From the NCBI GenBank assembly GCA_001796995.1, contig MGOB01000019.1, positions 14,116 to 33,503 on the forward strand: DNA of 19,388 nt. The letters run 5' to 3'. The notes beneath the pieces were generated by a model. It worked only from the letters and a program-made list of their open reading frames with translations, made no database searches and was not told the origin of the DNA. The translations under genes and the position numbers were made by a program. Below are positions 1-6,531 of this stretch, piece after piece. This stretch comes from Chloroflexi bacterium RBG_16_68_14. GTDB lineage: Bacteria > Chloroflexota > Dehalococcoidia > DSTF01 > RBG-16-68-14. Numbering within the stretch: the stretch's first letter is position 1; each line of letters starts with the position of its first letter.

Positions 1-126
1 CGCCTCAATCCGCCGACCCAGTTCTACGAACGGCTGGCCCGCCGCCTCAACTGGCTGCGACCGGGTGAGGCCGGCGCGCCGGACCTCGCAGACCGCTCCG
101 TTCTGAACGAGGGCGCGCAGGCGTGA
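1..126 (+). CDS. C-terminal tail of an unidentified protein (partial)
   Basis: An open frame runs from the first base of the window to a TGA at 124-126 and encodes the last 41 residues of a protein that starts outside the window. The tail is Arg/Leu/Pro-rich (it ends in VLNEGAQA) and shows no motif I recognise, so no function is offered. The frame is judged real because its stop codon overlaps the GTG start of the next gene (GTGA at 123-126). That translational-coupling arrangement recurs throughout this window. It is probably cotranscribed with the Nudix gene that follows. Confidence 0.55.
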   Translation, partial: RLNPPTQFYERLARRLNWLRPGEAGAPDLADRSVLNEGAQA

Positions 127-671
127 CCGCGCCCGAGCAGCCCGTCACCCTCGCCAGCCGCCGCATCCACCAAGGCTGGGTCGGCCTGCGCATCGATACG
201 CTGCGCTTCCCGGGCCGGCGGGAGAGCACCGTAGAGGTGGTGGAGCACCCGGGCGGCGTCACCCTCATCGCCTTCGACCAGGAGGGCCGGCTGCTCTTGG
301 TGCGTCAGTACCGGCACCCGGCTGGCCGCGAGCTGCTGGAGCTGCCCGCCGGCACGCTGGATCCAGGCGAGTCGCCGGAGACTTGCGCGGAGCGCGAGCT
401 GCAGGAGGAGACCGGCTACCGGCCAGGACGGCTGGAGCGGCTGGGCGGTTTCTACACGGCGCCCGGCTACTGCTCGGAATACCTCCACGTCTTTCTCTGC
501 ACCGACTTGGTGGAAAGCCGCCTGGAGGGCGATGAGGAGGCGATCCACCTGGAGCCTGCGTCGCTGGAGGAGGCGTTGCTCCTGATGGCGGCGGGTGAGA
601 TCGAGGACGCCAAGACGGCGGGGGCGCTGCTCCTTTACCTCCAGAAGCGCGGCTCGCTGCCACCTCACTAG
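123..671 (+). CDS. Nudix hydrolase, ADP-ribose pyrophosphatase type
   Basis: A 182-residue cytoplasmic enzyme predicted to hydrolyse nucleoside diphosphates linked to another group, most likely ADP-ribose to AMP and ribose 5-phosphate. The complete Nudix box lies at about residues 77-99: Gly77, five residues, Glu83, seven residues, then R91-E92-L-x-E95-E96-T-G98. The two glutamates at 95-96 are the expected metal ligands. The preceding ELPAG (73-77) and the upstream VRQYRHP stretch are typical of the ADP-ribose pyrophosphatase (NudF/YffH) branch rather than MutT. The GTG start at 123 overlaps the TGA of the upstream gene by three bases, which suggests coupling. Length is normal for the family. 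Substrate is inferred from subfamily resemblance only. Confidence 0.88.
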   Translation: MTAPEQPVTLASRRIHQGWVGLRIDTLRFPGRRESTVEVVEHPGGVTLIAFDQEGRLLLVRQYRHPAGRELLELPAGTLDPGESPETCAERELQEETGYRPGRLERLGGFYTAPGYCSEYLHVFLCTDLVESRLEGDEEAIHLEPASLEEALLLMAAGEIEDAKTAGALLLYLQKRGSLPPH

Positions 672-716
672 ACTGCTCTAACTTTTTTCCGCGCTGAGTA
701 TGCTGCGGTATTGACA

Positions 717-758
717 CTCCCTCACCCCGCCCCGACAAGTCGGGGCGGGGGGAGGGAG
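717..758. repeat. 42-nt near-perfect palindrome, terminator-like or REP-like
   Basis: Arms 717-736 and 739-758 pair over 20 positions with a single A/G mismatch (724/751) and an AA centre. The core arm reads CCCCGCCCCGAC. It lies 45 bases after the Nudix stop, so it could end that transcript, but no T-run follows it on either strand. A T-run at about 683-688 lies before it, not after. A dispersed palindromic element is an equally good reading. Confidence 0.6.
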
Positions 759-1017
759 CAGCTTCTGACAGCCGCCCGGCAGCTCGCCATCAGCGTAGGT
801 GAGGATTAAGTTGCATGGGCACTAGTCCCGCTTCAATTTTTCTCAGAGCAGGGGCGGCCGTCCGGTCGTCCAGGGCGAGCTGCCCGACGCGGAATAGGGA
901 GTCTGCTCGTCCGTCTTAGGGGGATTGCCTATTGGGAATCTTGTGCCCGGACGCGCACACTGAAGACGGCCAAGGCCCGCGTTCTCCCCCGCCACCAGCA
1001 CAATTGCGGGCCTTCCT

Positions 1018-1053
1018 GCACCGGGTCAGGCCACGGACGGCCAGACCCGGTGC
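1018..1053 (+). terminator. Strong hairpin, possible terminator
   Basis: GCACCGGGTC (1018-1027) pairs perfectly with GACCCGGTGC (1044-1053), and GGCC at 1029-1032 can pair with GGCC at 1039-1042 inside it. A moderately T-rich tail (TTCTCGTTTC, 1054-1063) follows on the plus strand. It sits about 50 bases upstream of the sdh promoter and could insulate it from upstream transcription. The T-tract is imperfect, so this may be part of a longer structure. Confidence 0.45.
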
Positions 1054-1104
1054 TTCTCGTTTCAGTGAGCCTCTCAGCGGTGGTTCGTCTGCCCCAGTCA
1101 TCTG

Positions 1105-1134
1105 TTGAACATTTCACAATTCCTCTGCTAGAAT
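1105..1134 (+). promoter_or_regulatory. Sigma-70-type promoter of the sdhABE operon
   Basis: TTGAAC (-35, 1105-1110), an 18-base spacer, and TAGAAT (-10, 1129-1134). Transcription would begin near 1141, leaving a leader of about 135 nt. The ATG at 1133 lies inside the -10 box and so cannot be the sdhA start. A perfect 8-bp hairpin (1148-1155 with 1160-1167, loop AGGA) would form at the very 5' end of the mRNA. Confidence 0.7.
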
Positions 1135-1276
1135 GCTGGTGGGCGAGGAGAGGCAAGGATGCCTCTCGCGCCCCGTAGCCTCACCAATCGATGGCCCTCC
1201 GAGCGTCCGACGACCTCAGGGTACGCTGCCCAGGATCGAAGGACAGTGTGGAGGGCGCCGCGCGAGGGAGGATGCC

Positions 1277-2959
1277 GTGGCCGTCCTCAAACACGATGTG
1301 CTGGTTATCGGCGCCGGCCTGGCGGGGATGCGTGCGGCCATCGAGGCCGCCCGCAACGGCGCCAATGTTGCTCTCCTCTCCAAGCTGCACCCCATGCGCA
1401 GCCACTCCGGCGCCGCCCAGGGTGGTATCAACGCCGCCCTGAGCGAGGACGACTCCTGGGAGACCCACGCCTTCGACACGGTGAAGGGCAGCGACTATCT
1501 GGCCGACCAGGACGCCGTTGAGATCCTGGCGCGGGAAGCTCCCAGCGACATCATCGAGCTGGAGCGGATGGGGACCACCTTCAGCCGTCAGGAGGACGGC
1601 AAGATCGCGCTGCGGCCTTTCGGTGGCGCCGGCTTCGCCCGCACCTGTTTCGTCGGTGACATTACCGGGCAGGCCATCCTCCACGTCGTCTACGAGCAGG
1701 TGCTCAAGCTGGGCGTGACGGTCTACGAGGAGTACTTCTGCACCTCCCTCATCGTGGACGATGGCGTGGTGCGGGGCGCCGTCGCGCTGCCCATGGTCAC
1801 GGGCAACCTGGTGCCCGTCCAGGCGAGGGCCACCGTCATCGCCACCGGCGGGCTCGGCCGCGTTTACCTGCCCACCACGAACGCCATCGCCTGCACCGGC
1901 GACGGCATGGCTATCGCCTACTGGGCGGGCGCACCTTTGCAGGACATGGAGTTCATGCAGTTCCATCCCACCACGCTGAAGGACTCGGGCGTGCTGATGA
2001 CGGAGGGCGCTCGAGGTGAGGGCGGCTATCTGCTGAACAAGGACGGCGAGCGCTTCATGTCCAAGTACGCCCCCCAGAAGCTAGAGCTGGCCAGCCGCGA
2101 CGTCGTCTCCCGGGCGGAGCAGACGGAGATCGATGAAGGGCGCGGGGTCGATGGCTGCATGCTCCTGGACGTGCGGCACCTGGGCGAAGCGAAGATCAAC
2201 GAGCGCCTGTGGCAGATCCGGGAGCTGGCCATCGACCTGGCCAACACTGACATGGTCTACGAGCCGGTGAAGGTCCGCCCAGGCGCCCACTACTCCATGG
2301 GCGGCATCAAGACCGATGTGGACGGCGCCTCGCCGCTGCCCGGCCTCTTCGCGGCGGGCGAATGCGCCAACGTGAGCGTCCACGGCGCCAACCGCCTGGG
2401 AGGAAACTCCCTGCTGGAGACGGTGGTCTTCGGACGGAGGGCGGGCGCGGCGGCGGCGCGCTACGCGCAGGAGACGCCCGATGGGCGATCGCTCTCGGAG
2501 GCGGTGCTCCAGCAGGACCTGGAGCGTATCAGCTCCCTGATGGAGCGATCTCGCAGCGGCGAGCGGCCCGCCGTGCTCCGCCGGGAGCTGGGGGAGATGA
2601 TGCGGGCGGACGTCGGCATCTTCCGCACCGGCGAGGGGCTGGAGTCAGCGCTGCGGAAGGTGCTGGAGCTCAAGGAGCGCTACCAGCGGGTGCAACTCCA
2701 GGACACCGGCAAGGTGTTCAACATCGACCTCATCTCCGTGCTCGAGCAGGGCTTCATGCTGAACATCGCTCACGTCATGGTGGCGGGCGCCCTGGCACGC
2801 GAAGAGAGTCGCGGCGCCCACACCCGTCGGGACTTCCCCGACCGCGACGACGAGAAATGGCTGAAGCACACGCTGGCCCACTGCACATCGGAAGGGCCGC
2901 GTCTGGAGTACGCTCCCGTGACCACCACGCGCTGGCAGCCGGAGGTCAGGACCTACTGA
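1277..2959 (+). CDS. sdhA: Succinate dehydrogenase/fumarate reductase flavoprotein subunit
   Basis: The catalytic FAD subunit that interconverts succinate and fumarate, 560 residues. Visible features: the Rossmann FAD motif GAGLAG at 12-17; HSGAAQGG beginning at His43, the usual site of covalent FAD attachment; QFHPTTL around His230; TEGARGEGG with Glu243 and Arg246; RPGAHYSMGG around His338; and HGANRLGGNSLLE with Arg373. These are the substrate-binding and proton-shuttle residues of the family. The frame is open further upstream to an ATG at 1133, but that ATG lies in the promoter -10 box. The GTG at 1277 has GGAGG five bases upstream and begins directly before the KHDVLVIGAG strand, so it is chosen. 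It overlaps sdhB by one base (TGATG). Direction in vivo (oxidation or reduction) cannot be told from sequence. Confidence 0.93.
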   Translation: MAVLKHDVLVIGAGLAGMRAAIEAARNGANVALLSKLHPMRSHSGAAQGGINAALSEDDSWETHAFDTVKGSDYLADQDAVEILAREAPSDIIELERMGTTFSRQEDGKIALRPFGGAGFARTCFVGDITGQAILHVVYEQVLKLGVTVYEEYFCTSLIVDDGVVRGAVALPMVTGNLVPVQARATVIATGGLGRVYLPTTNAIACTGDGMAIAYWAGAPLQDMEFMQFHPTTLKDSGVLMTEGARGEGGYLLNKDGERFMSKYAPQKLELASRDVVSRAEQTEIDEGRGVDGCMLLDVRHLGEAKINERLWQIRELAIDLANTDMVYEPVKVRPGAHYSMGGIKTDVDGASPLPGLFAAGECANVSVHGANRLGGNSLLETVVFGRRAGAAAARYAQETPDGRSLSEAVLQQDLERISSLMERSRSGERPAVLRRELGEMMRADVGIFRTGEGLESALRKVLELKERYQRVQLQDTGKVFNIDLISVLEQGFMLNIAHVMVAGALAREESRGAHTRRDFPDRDDEKWLKHTLAHCTSEGPRLEYAPVTTTRWQPEVRTY

Positions 2960-3945
2960 TGCAGGTCCATCTCAAGGTCAAGCGCTACGACCCCGAGGCC
3001 GGCGACGAGGCGCCTCGCTACAGCCACTACTCCATCGACGTGCCGGAGTACGCCACCGTCCTGGACTCCTTGCTCCAGGTGCGCGACTACGAGGACGGCA
3101 CGCTGGCGCTGCGCTACTCCTGTCGCAGCTCCATCTGTGGCTCCTGCGCCTTGCGGATCAACGGGCGGGCCTACCTCGCCTGCAAGACCAAAGCGCTGGA
3201 CATGATGCGGGACGGGGAAGAGATCGTCGTGGAGCCCATGGGCAACATGCCGGTGATCAAGGACCTGGTCGTAGACATGGCGCCGTTCTGGTCGAAGGTC
3301 CAGCAGATCGGGCCCTGGCTCCAGCCCACCGGCCCCGAACCCGCGCGCGAGTTCCTGGTCTCCCATGCGGCCATGATGGACCTGGCCAAGACCATGAACT
3401 GCGTCTGGTGCGGCGCCTGCGTCTCCGACTGCACGGTGCTGGAAGTGGACAAGAGCTTCATCGCCCCGGCCGCCCTGGCCAAGGCCTATCGTTTCGTGGG
3501 CGACCCGCGAGACGGCATGTCCAAGGAGCGCCTGGAGGAGCTCAGCAGCGTGGCGGGCGGCATCTGGGACTGCACTCGCTGCAACATCTGCGTGGAGGTC
3601 TGCCCTAAGGACGTGCGCCCCATGGACCGCATCATGCAGCTGCGCGAGCTGGCGGTGGAGGCCGGCATCACCAACCACACCGGCGTCCGCCACGGCGATG
3701 CCTTCGCCCGCTCGGTCCGGCACCTGGGTCGGCTGGACGAGGTGAGGCTGTTGCCGGAGTCGGTTGGCTTCTGGAACGTGCCCCGCCTGCTGGGCGAATT
3801 GCCCGGCGCTCTGCGCATGCTGCGCGCGGGCAAGCTGCCGTGGAGCCATGCGCTCTTACCGTGGCGCCACCAGATCCCCAGCATCCGGCAGGTGCAGCGG
3901 CTGTTCGATAGCGTCCGCAGAGAAAGGAAGGGAGTTTCCCGGTGA
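2959..3945 (+). CDS. sdhB: Succinate dehydrogenase/fumarate reductase iron-sulfur subunit, extended form
   Basis: The electron-transfer subunit, 328 residues, clearly longer than the roughly 240 of ordinary SdhB. The N-terminal plant-ferredoxin-like domain binds a [2Fe-2S] cluster through Cys55, Cys60, Cys63 and Cys75. The second domain has C148-x2-C151-x2-C154-x3-C158 and C205-x2-C208-x2-C211-x3-C215-P. Ordinary SdhB lacks the cysteine equivalent to Cys208 and so carries a [3Fe-4S] cluster; here all ligands for a second [4Fe-4S] cluster are present, as known for Sulfolobus SdhB. About 100 residues follow the last cluster motif, rich in Leu and Arg. The ATG at 2959 shares its A with the sdhA stop and has GGAGG upstream. 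The frame's long upstream extension overlaps sdhA and is not coding. The stop overlaps the next start (GTGA). Confidence 0.92.
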   Translation: MQVHLKVKRYDPEAGDEAPRYSHYSIDVPEYATVLDSLLQVRDYEDGTLALRYSCRSSICGSCALRINGRAYLACKTKALDMMRDGEEIVVEPMGNMPVIKDLVVDMAPFWSKVQQIGPWLQPTGPEPAREFLVSHAAMMDLAKTMNCVWCGACVSDCTVLEVDKSFIAPAALAKAYRFVGDPRDGMSKERLEELSSVAGGIWDCTRCNICVEVCPKDVRPMDRIMQLRELAVEAGITNHTGVRHGDAFARSVRHLGRLDEVRLLPESVGFWNVPRLLGELPGALRMLRAGKLPWSHALLPWRHQIPSIRQVQRLFDSVRRERKGVSR

Positions 3946-4832
3946 GGTACGCTTTCTGGCCGGGCTGCGTCTCCAAGGGCGCCTGCCCGGAGCTCTACGA
4001 ATCGATGGTGAAGACCTCCGCCAAGCTCGGCATCGAGCTGGAGGAACTGTACGACGGCAACTGCACCGGCGCCGGCGTTATCAGCGAGCACGAGCCGGAG
4101 CTGGCGGACGCCCTCAACGCCCGCAATTTCGCCCTGGCCCAGAAGCTGGGGCTGGACTTGATCAATATCTGCTCCACCTGCCAGGGCGTTCAGAGCCTGG
4201 CCCAGGAGAAGCTGGACCGGGACGAAGCCTATCGGGCCAAGATCAACGCCAAGCTCGCAGAGGAGGGGCTGGAGTATAAGCCCGGCCTCACCATCAAGAA
4301 CTTCATGTGGCTGCTGGTGGAGGACTACGGCCTGGACAAGCTGAGGGGGCAGGTGACCAGGCCCCTGGCCGGCCTGCGCTGCGGCCCCTTCTACGGCTGC
4401 TACATCCTCCGCCCCTCGCGCATCCTGGGCATGGCCGAGCACCCGGAGCGAGACCAGTACCTGGAGCGGATCATCGAAGCCGTCGGCGCGCAGCCGGTGG
4501 ACTACGAGGGGAAGAACAAGTGCTGCGGCTTCCCCATCCTCACCAACAACCGCAAGAACTCCCTCGCCCAGGCCGGCACCCACCTGGCTGAGGCGCAGGA
4601 CCTGGGCGCCGACTGCCTGGTCACGCCCTGCCCCCTCTGCCACCTGAACCTGGACGCCCAGCAGCCGAGCGCCGCCCAGGTCATCGAGAAGGAGCTACAC
4701 CTGCCCATCATCCACCTGCCGCAGCTCATCGGCCTGGCCCTGGGCATCGACCCCAAGGAGCTGCGCATGGACCGCCACGTCGTCGGCACCCAGAAGGTGC
4801 TCGACAAGGTGCTGGCGAAGGTGGGGGCCTAG
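3942..4832 (+). CDS. sdhE: HdrB/SdhE-like CCG-domain subunit of succinate dehydrogenase
   Basis: A 296-residue protein with two CCG (cysteine-rich) domains, related to heterodisulfide reductase HdrB and to SdhE of Sulfolobus-type succinate dehydrogenases. The first domain has Cys9, Cys41 and C77-x2-C80, but the position after Cys41 is Thr42, so the usual Cys-Cys pair is broken. The second domain has Cys153, the pair Cys194-Cys195-Gly and C230-x2-C233, a complete set. It has no membrane segments. In class E enzymes this type of subunit replaces SdhC/SdhD and passes electrons on to the quinone pool or another partner. The GTG at 3942 overlaps the sdhB TGA, and AAGGGAG lies seven bases upstream. 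No SdhF-like gene follows; the next gene converges on it. Confidence 0.88.
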   Translation: MRYAFWPGCVSKGACPELYESMVKTSAKLGIELEELYDGNCTGAGVISEHEPELADALNARNFALAQKLGLDLINICSTCQGVQSLAQEKLDRDEAYRAKINAKLAEEGLEYKPGLTIKNFMWLLVEDYGLDKLRGQVTRPLAGLRCGPFYGCYILRPSRILGMAEHPERDQYLERIIEAVGAQPVDYEGKNKCCGFPILTNNRKNSLAQAGTHLAEAQDLGADCLVTPCPLCHLNLDAQQPSAAQVIEKELHLPIIHLPQLIGLALGIDPKELRMDRHVVGTQKVLDKVLAKVGA

Positions 4833-6016
4833 GGTTCCGGCGCGGCGCGCTCCAGCCGGTAGATCGCGTTGGCGAACGTCACCGCGACCAGCTCGCCGTC
4901 TGGCAGTTCGCCCCAGGAGGCGATGGGGAACCCGGTCTTAGCGAGGAGCACCGGCGGCGTCTCATCGGCCGTGTCGACGGCCCAGACGTTGCCGCTGCAA
5001 AAGTCGCCGTAGACGTACCAGCCGACGAGCTCCGGCAGCGCCGAGCCGCGGTAGACGTAGCCTCCGGTCACTGAACAGCCCGCATCGTGCCCGTACACCG
5101 AGCGAGGCAGCAGCAGCCCCTCAGCATCGCAATCGAACGACTCAAAACACTCGAAGCCCTCCAGAATGTCCCAACCGTAGTTGCCGCCAGCGACGATGCG
5201 GGCTGTTTCTTCCCATGTGTCGGCGCCAACGTCTGCCGCCCACAGATCGCCGGTCTCGCTGTCGAAGTTGAAGCGCCATGGGTTGCGCAGGCCGTACGCG
5301 TAGATCTCAGGGCGGGCGCCCGACACCCCAATGAACGGGTTATCGGGTGGGATCTCGTAACCATCGCCGGAGACGTCCAGCCGAAGAATGGAGCCGAGAA
5401 GCGTGGAGAGGTCTTGCCCGGTGTCACTACTCGCGCCGCCGTCGCCTAGACCGACGTATAGGTAGCCGTCCGGCCCGAAGGCGATCTGTCCGCCGTTGTG
5501 GATCCGGTACGGCTGTGGTACCTCCAGCACGACCTGCTCCGTCGCGGGATCTAGCGTCCCGTCTCGTACCAGGAACCGCGATATCACACTGCGCCGGTTG
5601 CCGGGGACGCCGGCGGTGTAGTACAGGAACACCCGGCCGTCCGATTCGAAACCCGGCGAGAACGCGAGCCCCAGGAGCCCCTCCTCGAGGCCGGGATCCA
5701 GGACCAAGTGGTCCGAGATGTCGCCGAACATGACGGGGGGCGAGTCGCCCTCCAGCGAGACGCGCCAGATCACGCCGCCTTGCGTCGCCACCACCGCCTC
5801 GTCTTCCTGGCCGGGGATGAGGGCGAGCGCCAGCATGTTGCCGAACGTGGCGGACTCCAGCGTTCGCACCAGTCGATAGGCGCGTTCTTGCGGGCGAGGA
5901 GGAGTCGGCGTACCGTCGGCATCATCGGCGGAACGTGTGGTCGCGCCTCCTCCGCAGGCGGCGGCTATCACGATGAGCGCGATGCCCGCCCCTGCCAGCG
6001 CTGTGTCACGCTGCAT
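4829..6016 (-). CDS. PQQ-dependent sugar (glucose/sorbosone-type) dehydrogenase lipoprotein
   Basis: A 395-residue exported protein of the soluble aldose sugar dehydrogenase family, a six-bladed propeller that oxidises sugars with PQQ. Family hallmarks: HNGG beginning at His173 followed by GPDGYLYVGLGDGG, YGLRNPWRF from about 241, and NYGWDILEG from about 279. His173 is the expected catalytic base. The N-terminus is hydrophobic up to Cys21 (IAAAC), then an acidic/Pro-rich linker, so it is probably lipid-anchored outside the membrane. The ATG at 6016 is chosen because it places this signal peptide at the N-terminus and has GGAG four bases upstream; an upstream in-frame start would add 12 charged residues. 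The start overlaps the Nudix stop by 11 bases. Its TAG shares the palindrome CTAG with the sdhE stop. The exact substrate is unknown. Confidence 0.87.
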   Translation of the reverse strand: MQRDTALAGAGIALIVIAAACGGGATTRSADDADGTPTPPRPQERAYRLVRTLESATFGNMLALALIPGQEDEAVVATQGGVIWRVSLEGDSPPVMFGDISDHLVLDPGLEEGLLGLAFSPGFESDGRVFLYYTAGVPGNRRSVISRFLVRDGTLDPATEQVVLEVPQPYRIHNGGQIAFGPDGYLYVGLGDGGASSDTGQDLSTLLGSILRLDVSGDGYEIPPDNPFIGVSGARPEIYAYGLRNPWRFNFDSETGDLWAADVGADTWEETARIVAGGNYGWDILEGFECFESFDCDAEGLLLPRSVYGHDAGCSVTGGYVYRGSALPELVGWYVYGDFCSGNVWAVDTADETPPVLLAKTGFPIASWGELPDGELVAVTFANAIYRLERAAPEP

Positions 6017-6491
6017 CCCGCTCCACCCTGATCGCCTCCAGCGCGAGCACACGCACGTCCTCCGCCACTGGCTCTGCTTTCCTTCCGGGGAGCGTCAGCG
6101 CCTCGTTGCGCTGGAGCTGCTCCTCCGTCGCCCAGACCAGCGTATCGTCCACCGGGAGCGGGCGCTGCGCCTGGCCGGGGAGCGGGCGGCAGAAGTAGAT
6201 GAGGTCGATGTGCTGGTGCAGCTCGCCCGCCTCCGGGATGTCCTCGAGCAGGACGGTGTAGGGCACCGGGATCTGCTGGGGATAGGAGAACGAGAAGATG
6301 GGCGTGAGGGGCAACAGCTCCGCCTCCAGGCCGGTCTCCTCGCGCACCTCTCGCAGCGCGCCGGTGACCGGGTCCTCGTCGGGCAGCAGGTGGCCGCCGG
6401 GGGGCATCCACTGCCCGAGCTTGCGGTGCCAGTGGAGGAGCGTTTTCCCCTGCGAGACGACGAAGGCGGTGGCGGTGAAGTGGCGCTTCAC
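6006..6491 (-). CDS. MutT-like Nudix hydrolase
   Basis: A 161-residue Nudix enzyme. The box is complete at about residues 33-55: Gly33, Glu39, then R47-E48-V-x-E51-E52-T-G54. The preceding LGQWMPPGGH is typical of MutT-like and NUDT-type proteins whose substrates are nucleotides or related metabolites. It is not closely similar to the Nudix protein at 123-671. The GTG start at 6491 lacks a clear Shine-Dalgarno; a TACAAT at 6498-6503 (minus strand) lies directly upstream, so a nearly leaderless message is possible. Its stop lies inside the beginning of the downstream dehydrogenase gene, implying coupled translation. Substrate cannot be assigned. Confidence 0.85.
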   Translation of the reverse strand: MKRHFTATAFVVSQGKTLLHWHRKLGQWMPPGGHLLPDEDPVTGALREVREETGLEAELLPLTPIFSFSYPQQIPVPYTVLLEDIPEAGELHQHIDLIYFCRPLPGQAQRPLPVDDTLVWATEEQLQRNEALTLPGRKAEPVAEDVRVLALEAIRVERDAA

Positions 6492-6531
6492 GCCGCGATT
6501 GTAGCAGGCGGTGGGCGGCGGCAGGAGAAGG

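Larger units (their letters stand above)
672..1104. other. Non-coding, palindrome-rich intergenic region
   Basis: No convincing gene on either strand: the short frames here lack start signals and recognisable protein composition. The DNA is rich in inverted repeats. They are the 42-nt palindrome at 717-758, an exact 11-bp long-range pair (GGCAGCTCGCC at 778-788 with GGCGAGCTGCC at 874-884), a 9-bp pair (972-980 with 1006-1014), and a 10-bp hairpin (1018-1027 with 1044-1053). Such density in a compact genome suggests a structured RNA, a transcript end or small repeats. I do not recognise tmRNA, RNase P, SRP or 6S RNA signatures. Confidence 0.55.

Noticed and set aside
1133..1276. 48-residue N-terminal extension of sdhA
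   Set aside because: The ATG lies in the promoter -10 box, the extension has no FAD-protein character, and the GTG at 1277 has a strong ribosome binding site.
1159..1521. 120-residue frame in the sdh leader
   Set aside because: It overlaps sdhA out of phase, its start is part of a hairpin, and it is rich in Arg/Gly/Pro as expected of a shadow frame.
2362..2958. 199-residue upstream extension of sdhB
   Set aside because: Entirely inside sdhA in another phase; Arg/Gly-rich shadow. The true ATG at 2959 overlaps the sdhA stop.
6498..6503. TACAAT as a separate promoter for the MutT-like gene
   Set aside because: No -35 at suitable spacing; the gene can be reached by transcription from upstream. 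Kept only as a remark in the gene entry.
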